Below, piece by piece: positions 14,856 through 21,500 of a stretch of 21,500 bases of DNA (within the stretch, counting starts at the first letter, position 1; the number at the start of each line of letters is the position of its first letter). The DNA is taken from positions 1 to 21,500 of IMG/VR virus record IMGVR_UViG_3300042900_000440; one strand, written 5' to 3'. The DNA comes from a virus. The position numbers were made by a program, and so were the translations under genes. Under the pieces are notes generated by a model that was not told the origin of the DNA, made no database searches, and worked only from the letters and a program-made list of their open reading frames with translations.

Positions 14856-15431
14856 TTACTTTATTAAATCATTTAACCATTTCTTGTTACTCACTGGTTT
14901 CTGTAATAATATAGCAGCTAGATCTCTTACAGTTAAACTGCTTAGAGGAGCATCTAAATCTGAGTCCATTATATCATCAAAATCAGGAAATAACCCATTT
15001 ACTTCTTCAGTATCAATTTCAGTCTTTTTAGTTTCAGTCTTTTTAGGTTCAGCCTTTATTTTTATCAGTTCTGATACAGGAATAAGATATCTTACATGTC
15101 CTTGTGCATTAGGATCTGTAGTTTCATATTCCTCATCATAAAATGGATTATGTTTCCATTTATACAAAGTTCTTGTTGGATCTTCTGGATCAAGTGCAAT
15201 ACTGGTAAACTCAGTATATATATCTTGATCTCTACTTAATTCACTCTTAAAGAACCCCATGTGTAATTCATCTTTACCATAAGGTCTATAAGCACATTTA
15301 GGTATAAATAATGGATTAGAAATATCTAATGCATCAAAAACCTTTTGGTGATACTTCACCAACTCCTCAGTCTTTTCTTTTCTGTTAAATCCACTGGTTT
15401 GATTACCACCGTCTTTTGTTGTTAATGCCAT
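14856..15431 (-). CDS. Hypothetical protein with acidic C-terminal region, 191 aa
   Basis: No family recognised. The N-terminal ~130 residues look folded and rich in aromatic residues. They are followed by a Lys/Glu/Thr stretch (about 128-142) and an acidic segment (EEVNGLFPDFDDIMDSDLDA), ending with a small helical region. Such acidic tails often bind SSB-interacting or replication partners. It is squeezed between the helicase gene (8 bases upstream) and the Sak4-like gene (4 bases downstream), so a replication or recombination role is likely by position. Confidence 0.75.
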   Translation of the reverse strand: MALTTKDGGNQTSGFNRKEKTEELVKYHQKVFDALDISNPLFIPKCAYRPYGKDELHMGFFKSELSRDQDIYTEFTSIALDPEDPTRTLYKWKHNPFYDEEYETTDPNAQGHVRYLIPVSELIKIKAEPKKTETKKTEIDTEEVNGLFPDFDDIMDSDLDAPLSSLTVRDLAAILLQKPVSNKKWLNDLIK

Positions 15432-15438
15432 ATATTAA

Positions 15439-17274
15439 TTATTTGGTTCCTATTCTTTTTTCTTGTTGAGCAGGAGTATTCATCTCTGCAATACTCATCT
15501 TTTCAAACTCTGCTTTAAAGAAGCTTAATCTTGTATCACCATTTCTACATTTTAAAAAGTGTAATACCATTACTCTATCATTCTCAATTATAAATCTATC
15601 AGGGCCATAGAATCTGATCTTTTGTTTTGCTGGTCTATTAATACCTATTACGGTATCAGCATGTTGTAATAACGCATCAGCACCAAATATATCTGATTCT
15701 AATACATAATTACCATACTTGCCATCTTCTGATCTTTCAGGATTATCAATATTTCTATTTAACTGACTTAATATTATAAATGCTATAGGGTATATCCTTT
15801 TCAATGATGTTAATGCCTCACCAAGATTATTTAGTGTCTCATTCTTATCTTTTTCTGTTTGTGCTTTTTTTACAAGCAAAGAGTGGTCTAATGATATCAA
15901 TGTTTTCTTAAAATGTCTTACACCGTTATCATCAACGGTAGAATAATAAGCCATATATTCTTGAATAGTTCTAATGAACTCATCTACAGTACATGGTTTC
16001 TCAACAATATCAATAGGATACTTTACTTTTTCTTTGGCATAGTTATAACACTTTTGTAAATCTTCAGGACTCAATTGTCCATCAGCACTACATAAATACT
16101 TATATGACTTACCAATTATACTTGAGTACTCTCTAATTGCAGAAGATCTAGCTAACATCTCAAACTGAAACTGTAATACTCTAAAGTCTTCAGCTGGATT
16201 TAAAAGAAATGACTCTCTCACTATTTGTTCTACTATTAAAGTTTTACCTGAATTATGAACAACAAAACCATTTGCAATAAAATTATTATATGGATCTTTC
16301 ATTGATACATCATAAGTCATTTCATCCCCTATGTAATTAATAGATACAATTTTTTCTTTTTGCACATGGTTTAAACCAAGTCTAGATCTATCATTATGTA
16401 AAGCATGGTGCTCTTTAACTGATAATAATTGTAAATTACTTATATCATTGTTTAAAGGATTTTGATCCATATGATGTATTTCCATTGTCATATCAGAAAA
16501 TACAAAATTGTTTGGTGCATTTACTTTATCAAGAAATTCAGTTAATTCTAAATCATTAAGGTTAGCATCATATACAGCTCTTGCTTCAGAAATTCTATGA
16601 TATGTATATTTACCTGTTATTTTAACTTTTGCTGAAGGATAATAAGCCATTTTTTTTATTATATGAACTCTTTTGTGAGTTATTTTTTCAGCTTTATCTT
16701 TTTTCTTTGGTTCAGCTTTACATACAATAAAATCACCTATGCTTAACTCTTTTAATTCTTTAAAATCATCACAAAAGTCAACTAAAAATCTATGATCTAA
16801 AGTTGTTTTTATTGTTTTGCCTGTTTCAGTTGTTACTAAATAAACAGGTTTAATCCCAGATTCATACACTGCTTCAATTTGATTTAAACCTGTTAAGTTT
16901 TCATCATATTTATAACATTGAGTATTAGTTGTAATAGTATTATTCCAACCTCTATCTCTAGATGACATATCTGTATGTCTTAAACCATTAAATTTATAGT
17001 ATATATCTTTTAGACTATACCATCTGCCAGATCCTTTTGGACCTTTTCTTGCAATATACATTAGTGAATCACCAGATAAACAAGCAGGTCTTCCACCAAT
17101 TACAGTCATTGTATTCCATTCAATACCATCTGTCATTGCATCATTAAATTTAGGCCATGGAGTTCTAAGACTTTTAATCTCACCTGCCATTCTACCTTTT
17201 AAATAATGTAATGATTCCTGAAAACCTTCTTTCTGACTATTCCACTTTGTTGGTGTTTCTGCTTTTTTCAACAT
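15439..17274 (-). CDS. dnaB: DnaB-type replicative helicase precursor interrupted by an intein
   Basis: Hexameric replicative helicase (SF4). The precursor is 611 aa from the ATG at 17274 (a TTG three codons earlier is less likely); removal of a 277-aa intein leaves about 334 aa. The mature enzyme has only the RecA-like DnaB C-terminal domain. Walker A is restored as VIGGRPA-SGKTLI. FQFEMLARSSAIREYSS (motif H2), TLISLDHSLL (Walker B), IILSQLNRN (H3) and HFLKCRNGDTRLSFFKAEFE (H4) follow in order. No DnaB N-terminal domain is present, as in some other phage helicases. It lies between a 58-aa membrane protein gene and an acidic-tailed protein gene. Helicase activity depends on protein splicing, because the intein cuts the ATP-binding loop. 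Confidence 0.93.
   Translation of the reverse strand: MLKKAETPTKWNSQKEGFQESLHYLKGRMAGEIKSLRTPWPKFNDAMTDGIEWNTMTVIGGRPACLSGDSLMYIARKGPKGSGRWYSLKDIYYKFNGLRHTDMSSRDRGWNNTITTNTQCYKYDENLTGLNQIEAVYESGIKPVYLVTTETGKTIKTTLDHRFLVDFCDDFKELKELSIGDFIVCKAEPKKKDKAEKITHKRVHIIKKMAYYPSAKVKITGKYTYHRISEARAVYDANLNDLELTEFLDKVNAPNNFVFSDMTMEIHHMDQNPLNNDISNLQLLSVKEHHALHNDRSRLGLNHVQKEKIVSINYIGDEMTYDVSMKDPYNNFIANGFVVHNSGKTLIVEQIVRESFLLNPAEDFRVLQFQFEMLARSSAIREYSSIIGKSYKYLCSADGQLSPEDLQKCYNYAKEKVKYPIDIVEKPCTVDEFIRTIQEYMAYYSTVDDNGVRHFKKTLISLDHSLLVKKAQTEKDKNETLNNLGEALTSLKRIYPIAFIILSQLNRNIDNPERSEDGKYGNYVLESDIFGADALLQHADTVIGINRPAKQKIRFYGPDRFIIENDRVMVLHFLKCRNGDTRLSFFKAEFEKMSIAEMNTPAQQEKRIGTK
16252..17082 (-). other. Intein with HNH endonuclease domain in the DnaB P-loop
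   Basis: 277-residue intein inserted between Ala and Ser of GRPA/SGKT. It starts with Cys (CLSGDSLMYI, block A). Block B is GKTIKTTLDHRFLV with the T-x-x-H pair. The end is NFIANGFVVHN (blocks F and G), with the terminal His-Asn before a +1 Ser. The middle holds an HNH homing endonuclease: MEIHHMDQNPLNNDISNLQLL followed by EHHALHND. All residues needed for splicing and for HNH cleavage are present, so both activities may be intact. It shares the insertion position reported for inteins in other DnaB-like helicases (Walker A). Confidence 0.94.
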
Positions 17275-17286
17275 CTCATGCAAATA

Positions 17287-17463
17287 TTAAATAACTTTTA
17301 CTTTAACTCTGTTAAAACTTGCATGCATAATGCTAATGATTACCTCAACTACTATAAAATTAATTACACTAATCTCAATAATAAAAGCATTAGTTACCGC
17401 ATAGCCAAACAGAGTTCCCACTACTGCACAAAGCAATAGTGATACTCTGGACAATTTACGCAT
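17287..17463 (-). CDS. Small membrane protein, 58 aa
   Basis: Short frame from the ATG at 17463 to TAA at 17289-17287. It starts MRKLSRVSLLLCAVVGTLFG: a basic N-terminus followed by a hydrophobic segment, then a second hydrophobic stretch (FIIEISVINFIVVEVIISIM) and a basic tail. Probably two membrane-spanning segments. The start overlaps the stop of the upstream gene (TAATG), and the helicase start is 12 bases downstream. No family recognised; a role in placing replication at the membrane is speculative. Confidence 0.72.
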   Translation of the reverse strand: MRKLSRVSLLLCAVVGTLFGYAVTNAFIIEISVINFIVVEVIISIMHASFNRVKVKVI

Positions 17464-18053
17464 TATACAACTCTTTCTTTAAAATGTGTTTGTGTTGGGT
17501 CTTCTCCACCGTTTAATAACATATCACAATAGTTTGCTAACTCAGAGTCATATGTTTTATCTGAGCCTTGCTTTCTAATAAAATATTGTGATGTTCTCAT
17601 ATACTTAAATCCATTTACTTCATATTCATCAACATACTTTCTTGTAGCATCAAGTATGGTATCCCATGAGTAACTGTGTGATTCAAAGAACCACTTGAAA
17701 TTATTCTCAAGATTCTTCTTATCTGACCTAGCATATTTACCACTTGGGAGTTTAAATTTAGGAAAAATATCTAAATATGTTTCAATATTTTCCATAAAGT
17801 TTTCCCCCATTACACTGGTACTTGTTTTCTTTTTACTTGTCTTGAAGAATGAGTCTAAGTCTTGTAATAGAATTATTGACTTACCTTCAAGTGTTAAATC
17901 AGCTCCCAACCAACTAGTTGATTGTAAGCGTTTTACTTCTAATGTATCATTGACAAAATCATTAGTTTTGATCTTATGTTTAATACAATAAAGTATATAC
18001 AACTGATTTGGACTCAGGTTATTCTTAATTAATAGATTGAATATCTCATCCAT
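17463..18053 (-). CDS. Unknown replication-associated protein, 196 aa
   Basis: No firm family. The N-terminal ~60 residues (LLIKNNLSPNQLYILYCIKH) resemble a winged-helix start as found in phage replication initiators and helicase loaders. The rest is helical and charged, with a Trp/Tyr-rich region (KWFFESHSYSWDTIL) and YMRTSQYFIRK near the end. It lies one base after ung and upstream of the helicase gene. A helicase-loader or replisome-organiser role is inference from position and the N-terminal look. Confidence 0.72.
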   Translation of the reverse strand: MDEIFNLLIKNNLSPNQLYILYCIKHKIKTNDFVNDTLEVKRLQSTSWLGADLTLEGKSIILLQDLDSFFKTSKKKTSTSVMGENFMENIETYLDIFPKFKLPSGKYARSDKKNLENNFKWFFESHSYSWDTILDATRKYVDEYEVNGFKYMRTSQYFIRKQGSDKTYDSELANYCDMLLNGGEDPTQTHFKERVV

Positions 18054-18054
18054 A

Positions 18055-18783
18055 TTACCATTTTATATCAAAGTTATAATTCTTTTTTGTAAGATCAGCT
18101 ACCTTGTGGAAAACATCTTGACAATCCCATTCTTTTAAGTGAGAATATGCAGCTGATGCAGGATGAGATACAAAGAATTTATAACAGTTGTTGTTAATAT
18201 GTACTGAATCTTCTTGTGCTTTCTTACCCATGAATACATAGATTAATCCAGGATTATATGAATTAAGATAGTCTAATAAATAAGCCATCATAGGTTTCCA
18301 TAACTCTGAATGTGATCCCGGTTTCCCTATTGTACATGTAAGAGCACTATTAATCATAAGTATACCCTGATTACTCCATCTTTTCAGATCAATATCCGTT
18401 GATACTAATGAACCAGAGTAATACTCATCTTTATAAACAGTTCTGTTTACTGCATCAAGTATAAACCTAAGACTTGGTAATGCTTTCTTTTCAAAACTAC
18501 ATGAGAATGCTATCCCATCAGCTTGCTCAATTCCCGGATATGGATCTTGTCCAACAATAACTACTTTGAGATCAGTATAAGGTGTTTCCTCAAATGCTCT
18601 AAACAAGTATTTCATAAATGGTGTAAATCTTCTATCTTCTTGTGAGTCTTTAATCAGTTTCAATAAAATATTATCAAATTCAGTACTATATATAAATCCT
18701 CTGAGCACTCTTGCCCATCCTGAATCAATAAGTTTTGCATTTAATTTTTCTTTTATATCATTAATATCTATATTTGTTGTCAT
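18055..18783 (-). CDS. ung: Uracil-DNA glycosylase
   Basis: Family 1 uracil-DNA glycosylase, which removes uracil from DNA by base excision. Visible motifs are the water-activating loop VVIVGQDPYPG (74-84, D80), the uracil-binding LMINSALTC (142-150), and the DNA-intercalation loop region VSHPASAAYSH (205-215, H207), where the usual HPSPLS is HPASAA. The length (242 aa) is normal. The ATG at 18783 has a pure A/T leader shared with the divergent plus-strand gene. It is the first gene of the replication block after the strand switch. Confidence 0.95.
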   Translation of the reverse strand: MTTNIDINDIKEKLNAKLIDSGWARVLRGFIYSTEFDNILLKLIKDSQEDRRFTPFMKYLFRAFEETPYTDLKVVIVGQDPYPGIEQADGIAFSCSFEKKALPSLRFILDAVNRTVYKDEYYSGSLVSTDIDLKRWSNQGILMINSALTCTIGKPGSHSELWKPMMAYLLDYLNSYNPGLIYVFMGKKAQEDSVHINNNCYKFFVSHPASAAYSHLKEWDCQDVFHKVADLTKKNYNFDIKW

Positions 18784-18803
18784 ATTAATTTTAATTATAC
18801 ATT
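18784..18803. promoter_or_regulatory. 20-bp A/T-only divergent spacer
   Basis: The only point where transcription diverges: ung runs left from 18783 and the plus-strand gene runs right from 18804. The spacer is almost wholly A and T. It is too short for two complete promoters, so at least one promoter must lie within a coding region. No certain -7/-33 Bacteroidota-type boxes could be assigned. Confidence 0.35.
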
Positions 18804-19124
18804 ATGGCTGTTAAGGTAAAAGAACTAAAGGATGATGCTTTATTAAGTGTCCAAGTAAACAAAGCATATTACTTCATGTTGAAGAATACACTTTTTTACT
18901 TATTCAATCAAATTCAAGCTCAAGGTAAAGAAGAAGCTGATAAATCAGTTGAAACTGTTCAAGCTGCTGACTATTCTAAAATGTCACAAGTTGAACAATC
19001 TTTCTATACTGTTACACTAATGATTTCTGAGATTGAAAGAATATCAGTTGAGCAAAATCTTTTTGATGAAAAAGAAATACTAGAACCTGGTGATGAAGGT
19101 TATGTTGAACCTACGCTAGATTAA
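18804..19124 (+). CDS. Hypothetical protein on the plus strand, 106 aa
   Basis: The one convincing plus-strand gene in the window. It is soluble, acidic and helical (MAVKVKELKDDALLSVQVNK..., then SKMSQVEQSFYTVTLMIS), with a Pro/Glu-rich end. No open frame competes on the minus strand here, and the composition is protein-like, with Glu, Lys and Ala-rich helices. The 3' end overlaps the convergent 19111-19497 gene by 14 bases. No terminator hairpin was seen at this convergent end. The opposite orientation suggests a different time of expression from its neighbours. Family unknown to me. Confidence 0.82.
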   Translation: MAVKVKELKDDALLSVQVNKAYYFMLKNTLFYLFNQIQAQGKEEADKSVETVQAADYSKMSQVEQSFYTVTLMISEIERISVEQNLFDEKEILEPGDEGYVEPTLD

Positions 19125-19497
19125 TATTATACTCTAGACCAATTTCTATACATGCTTGAATAGCTTGAGATAACTCATCATTTGAACACTCAGCAAATGA
19201 TTTGCACATCTCAAGCTGTTTACCTTCATCATTTACAGCATAGCATAAACCTGCTTGTTTCTTAACTAACTTTTTCATTTCTTCAAAAGTATATCCTGAT
19301 TCTTTAGCCATTTCTCTTACACATGCGTGTATTTTTGAGATCTGAGCATAAGAACCTCCTTTACCAGGTATGCTTAAAAACATATCTACTTCTTCACCTT
19401 CTTGTATCTGATCAATAAAGTTTTTATATGCTAAACTTTCTTTATCAGTTTTATATGTTAATTTCCCCTCTTTTTTCACAAACTTTGCACTGAACAT
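19111..19497 (-). CDS. Hypothetical protein, possibly NinB-like
   Basis: 128-aa protein. The pattern GGSYAQISKIHACVREMAKE, then GYTFEEMKKLVKKQAGL, then CKSFAECSNDELSQAIQACI recalls phage recombination-accessory proteins of the NinB or HNHc-like kind, which have a Q-x-x-x-I-H helix, a TFEE-type helix and a late KS-x-x-x-x-S-x-x-E-L segment. I see no certain nuclease residues. The ATG is at 19497; the gene ends tail to tail over the plus-strand gene. The NinB link is weak. Confidence 0.7.
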   Translation of the reverse strand: MFSAKFVKKEGKLTYKTDKESLAYKNFIDQIQEGEEVDMFLSIPGKGGSYAQISKIHACVREMAKESGYTFEEMKKLVKKQAGLCYAVNDEGKQLEMCKSFAECSNDELSQAIQACIEIGLEYNINLA

Positions 19498-19522
19498 AAT
19501 CTTAAATTTTATAGGTTTAAAC

Positions 19523-19780
19523 TTATAATGGTATTTTACTCCACTTTTTAAATAAATTGATAAGAGTTATTACATCATCAATATCTGTCATAGCAACACC
19601 CCAAGAGTGTTCATATACTTTCCATGTATTGTTGTTTATTGTATCACTCTCATTTGATGTAAGTATTACATCTGCATTGATTGCATAACTATAATAGTAA
19701 TAGTCATTCTTATTACCTGACTGTTCTTTAGGTACAAATACTTTTACAAATTCAGTCTCTTCTAAGTCTTCTTTTCTCAT
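19523..19780 (-). CDS. Hypothetical protein, 85 aa
   Basis: Soluble acidic protein rich in Tyr (NDYYYYSYAIN) with a C-terminal hydrophobic helix (DVITLINLFKKWSKIPL). The start overlaps the upstream stop (ATGA). No family recognised. Confidence 0.68.
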   Translation of the reverse strand: MRKEDLEETEFVKVFVPKEQSGNKNDYYYYSYAINADVILTSNESDTINNNTWKVYEHSWGVAMTDIDDVITLINLFKKWSKIPL

Positions 19781-19968
19781 TTTGCTATTTTATCTTGTTC
19801 TAACAGTTTCTCAATCTTGTCTTCAGCTTCCATAGCTGTAGAAAACAGTATGATAAACCCATCACAATCTTTTACATATTTCCAAAAACTAAAAAATCCA
19901 TTTTTAGTCTGCACAAAATACCCACCATATGAGTACTGTGACTTTAAAATTCTAAATCTCTTTTTCAT
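19777..19968 (-). CDS. Hypothetical protein, 63 aa
   Basis: Begins MKKRFRILKSQYSYGGYFVQ, continues with aromatic-rich strands (FFSFWKYVKD), and ends with a charged helix. I use the ATG at 19968; an in-frame TTG at 19983 is less likely. The layout of strand, strand and final amphipathic helix is seen in many small phage proteins. Function unknown. Overlaps the next gene by 4 bases (ATGA). Confidence 0.65.
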   Translation of the reverse strand: MKKRFRILKSQYSYGGYFVQTKNGFFSFWKYVKDCDGFIILFSTAMEAEDKIEKLLEQDKIAK

Positions 19969-19988
19969 ATATCTACTGACCAAAGTAT

Positions 19989-20201
19989 TTAATCAAACTC
20001 AGGATTCTTATAAAACCCCATCTTTATTTTTTCTGTAATGTTTAACTTGTGTAACTTCCTATGATTATGTTTTTTAATAATCAATGAGTTATCTTTAGGT
20101 ACTTTTCTTATCAGCCTTTTCTTTCTCATCATGCTTGCCTTATTTGTTACCTTTTTACTAGCCCACTTCATCATCAATACTTGTTTATATAGATCTTCCA
20201 T
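19989..20201 (-). CDS. Small very basic protein, 70 aa
   Basis: Lys/Arg-rich throughout (ASKKVTNKASMMRKKRLIRK, then KKHNHRKLHKLN), which suggests nucleic-acid binding by charge alone. The ATG at 20201 has an A/T leader. No family recognised. Confidence 0.6.
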   Translation of the reverse strand: MEDLYKQVLMMKWASKKVTNKASMMRKKRLIRKVPKDNSLIIKKHNHRKLHKLNITEKIKMGFYKNPEFD

Positions 20202-20216
20202 AGCTTTAAATTTTAA

Positions 20217-20288
20217 TTATTTATTTGAATACATTTGATACCCTATTATCAATAATGCTAAAATAACAATTATAAATAATTCAATCAT
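20217..20288 (-). CDS. Putative 23-aa single-span membrane peptide
   Basis: Tiny frame, ATG 20288 to TAA 20219-20217. It encodes a strongly hydrophobic segment, MIELFIIVILALLIIGYQMY, with a short polar end. It overlaps the stop of the upstream 30-aa frame by 8 bases. In this A/T-rich sequence such a frame could occur by chance, but hydrophobic mini-proteins of this form are common in phages. Confidence 0.4.
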   Translation of the reverse strand: MIELFIIVILALLIIGYQMYSNK

Positions 20289-20373
20289 GATTGCTATTAT
20301 TATATATCAACAATGTAATCTCATAAATACTTGGTGCACCAATGGTACCAAATTCTTCATATATCTCTTTCAT
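20281..20373 (-). CDS. Putative 30-aa protein
   Basis: Frame from the ATG at 20373, which overlaps the upstream stop (ATGA), to TGA at 20283-20281. It starts MKEIYEEFGTIGAPSIYEIT. The overlap at both ends with neighbours supports it being translated, but the length is too short for certainty. Confidence 0.42.
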   Translation of the reverse strand: MKEIYEEFGTIGAPSIYEITLLIYNNSNHD

Positions 20374-20531
20374 AACTTAGATTTTAACATTTTTATTTCT
20401 TCAATTACATCATCACCCAATTCTATCTTAGACATCATAGTCAAATCTACTACTTGAGAATACAATAAGTCTATTAAAGTATTTTGAGTTTCAATGATTT
20501 GTTTTAACTCTTCAATTTTTACTATCTTCAT
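20370..20531 (-). CDS. Hypothetical coiled-coil-like protein, 53 aa
   Basis: Starts MKIVKIEELKQIIETQNTLI at the ATG at 20531. It is a mostly helical protein with a heptad-like spacing of Ile and Leu and an acidic centre. The 5' end overlaps the previous frame by 20 bases and the 3' end overlaps the next by 4. Function unknown. Confidence 0.58.
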   Translation of the reverse strand: MKIVKIEELKQIIETQNTLIDLLYSQVVDLTMMSKIELGDDVIEEIKMLKSKL

Positions 20532-20661
20532 AATCTCTGAATTTAAAATACAATTCTTTCTCACCTAACTCAAATGCCAGGTTCCTAATATAACTCAACT
20601 GGTATATACTAGTTTTATCTACACTTTCCCATAAGTGCATCAATGCTTCTTTATTTGTCAT
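20512..20661 (-). CDS. Hypothetical protein, 49 aa
   Basis: Frame from the ATG at 20661 to TGA at 20514-20512, beginning MTNKEALMHLWESVDKTSIY. It fills the space between two neighbouring genes and overlaps both (11 and 20 bases). Helical and charged; no family recognised. Confidence 0.55.
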   Translation of the reverse strand: MTNKEALMHLWESVDKTSIYQLSYIRNLAFELGEKELYFKFRDYEDSKN

Positions 20662-20848
20662 CTTGTGTTAGTTTATCATAATACTTTTCTCCATATACAG
20701 TGCCATCAGTACCAAACATATCTTCATATGCAGATGCTGAAGCCATAATAATCTGATGCATTTCTATTTCTTTAGCTACAACTATTTGTGATGTAGTTAT
20801 AAAATTTTGAGTTTCTAATAAGTCTACTAAGTATTCTACTGCTGTCAT
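20651..20848 (-). CDS. Small phage protein of the MTAVEWL-type family
   Basis: 65-aa protein beginning MTAVEYLVDLLETQNFITTS, with a central helix AKEIEMHQIIMASASAYEDM and a C-terminal YGEKYYDKL. It matches a small protein seen in many Bacteroidota phages (start M-T-A-V-E-W/Y-L, then A-K-E-x-E-x-x-Q-I-I, ending with an aromatic-rich segment). That similarity and the TAATG overlap with the upstream stop decide the start at 20848 over the in-frame ATG at 20857. Function unknown. Confidence 0.72.
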   Translation of the reverse strand: MTAVEYLVDLLETQNFITTSQIVVAKEIEMHQIIMASASAYEDMFGTDGTVYGEKYYDKLTQDDK

Positions 20849-21030
20849 TATATCCATCCTCTTTTAGTTGCTAAATATCTTGCATGTATATCTGCTGACA
20901 TATAATCATAATATACACTAACAGTAAACCAGAAGAATAAAAATTTTACTTGTACATAGTACTCAAATTCTTCTTCATTGGCAAATACTCTTACTTTTTT
21001 GCTATACTTATATTCTGCCGGGTAACTCAT
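20848..21030 (-). CDS. Hypothetical protein, 60 aa
   Basis: Begins MSYPAEYKYSKKVRVFANEE, with an aromatic hydrophobic centre (FLFFWFTVSVYYDYM) and a basic end. The centre is either a core beta-hairpin or a short membrane-associated stretch. Its stop overlaps the next start (TAATG). No family recognised. Confidence 0.62.
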   Translation of the reverse strand: MSYPAEYKYSKKVRVFANEEEFEYYVQVKFLFFWFTVSVYYDYMSADIHARYLATKRGWI

Positions 21031-21181
21031 CTTCTATATCATTAATTAAATAAACAGATTCATTCCCTTTATCACTGCGGTACAAAGACTCATCTCTAAC
21101 ATTTCTATCCTTTATAATCACTTTCTTATCTGTTACTCCTAATAAGATATAGGATAACAATACTAATACAACTACTTTCAT
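21008..21181 (-). CDS. Small protein with N-terminal hydrophobic segment, 57 aa
   Basis: Frame from the ATG at 21181 to TAA at 21010-21008. MKVVVLVLLSYILLGVTDKK forms a signal-anchor-like hydrophobic segment, followed by a charged, probably exposed tail. It overlaps the next gene by 23 bases and follows the upstream gene by 2 bases. No lipobox Cys is present. Confidence 0.6.
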   Translation of the reverse strand: MKVVVLVLLSYILLGVTDKKVIIKDRNVRDESLYRSDKGNESVYLINDIEDELPGRI

Positions 21182-21183
21182 AA

Positions 21184-21489
21184 CTATTTCTTTTTAGTTG
21201 GTATTAAATATTGATAATCACCATTTATTTTAAATTCCCAATTAAAGTCAGGATTTAACCAAAAACCATTTTTTATACTAGTAAAAGCATCATGTCTAAC
21301 AATATAAGCACTACCTAAAAGTATACCATGATTACCATATGTAACTTTACTTATATCAACACTACCATCATCTTGTTTAAGATACTTAGATACAATTGGT
21401 AATTGCTCTTTAGTGCAAGCTTTAAACATTGTATCAACTTGTTCTTGTGTTAATTCAATATAATCTTCTAATGGATTTCTATAACCCAT
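21184..21489 (-). CDS. Hypothetical protein, 101 aa
   Basis: Starts MGYRNPLEDYIELTQEQVDT at the ATG at 21489. A helical N-terminal half is followed by a beta-rich Trp/Asn part (GFWLNPDFNWEFKINGDYQY). It lacks a signal peptide or known motif. It is the rightmost gene in the window; whatever lies upstream is cut off after 21500. Confidence 0.68.
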   Translation of the reverse strand: MGYRNPLEDYIELTQEQVDTMFKACTKEQLPIVSKYLKQDDGSVDISKVTYGNHGILLGSAYIVRHDAFTSIKNGFWLNPDFNWEFKINGDYQYLIPTKKK

Positions 21490-21500
21490 TGCTTCTAATT

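Noticed and set aside
17275-17283. TTG start for the helicase
   Set aside because: The ATG at 17274 is three codons downstream, and other genes in the window use ATG.
1-21500. Stop-codon reassignment as in some crAss-like phages
   Set aside because: TAA, TAG and TGA are all used as terminal stops at tight gene junctions (for example TAG at 10904-10902, TGA at 20372-20370), and long genes have no internal stops.
1-21500. tRNA genes, CRISPR arrays or insertion sequences
   Set aside because: No T-arm-like motifs with matching acceptor stems, no regularly spaced repeats, and no transposase-like protein were seen by eye.

Overview
The window reads as the replication/recombination region of a tailed phage genome, most likely a crAss-like or related phage of a Bacteroidota host. 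The evidence is the very AT-rich sequence, small tightly packed genes almost all on the minus strand, A/T-rich leaders with almost no Shine-Dalgarno sites, and the gene set: B-family DNA polymerase, DnaB-type helicase, primase, Sak4-like ATPase, SSB-like protein, RecE-like nuclease and uracil-DNA glycosylase. Published crAss-like phages are known for B-family polymerases, group I introns and inteins. TAA, TAG and TGA are all used as terminal stops, so there is no sign of stop-codon reassignment. I saw no tRNA, rRNA, CRISPR array or insertion sequence.

Layout, in the direction of minus-strand transcription (right to left). 21489-19523: a run of very small unknown genes, many overlapping by a few bases and several with membrane segments. 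19497-18804: an unknown gene and the only convincing plus-strand gene (18804-19124), divergent from ung with only 20 bp between them. 18783-12372: the core replication block (Ung, a possible replication accessory protein, a 58-aa membrane protein, DnaB-type helicase with an HNH-containing intein in its P-loop, an acidic-tailed protein, Sak4-like ATPase, SSB-like protein, primase). 12382-9887: small accessory genes, including a SegE-like GIY-YIG protein, a protein with NUMOD1-like repeats, and DUF6878-, DUF6915- and DUF3820-like proteins. 9887-3570: a block built around a HExxH metallopeptidase/VWA protein and a MoxR-like AAA+ ATPase. Each of these two genes is split by a group I intron carrying a homing endonuclease (LAGLIDADG in one, GIY-YIG in the other). 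3589-1: a RecE-like nuclease, two unknown genes and the DNA polymerase, which runs off the left edge.

Three self-splicing elements lie within 14 kb. One splits the HExxH zinc motif, one splits a conserved AAA+ motif next to the active site, and one splits the helicase Walker A motif. The intron boundaries given here restore the reading frame and the family motifs exactly. For the ATPase intron, an internal guide sequence complementary to both exon ends can be read directly.

The most promising undescribed unit is the 9887-3570 block. The AAA+/VWA pair is flanked on both sides by proteins that share a motif of about 40 residues, which suggests a dedicated phage chaperone or remodelling module. 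Its function is inference only.
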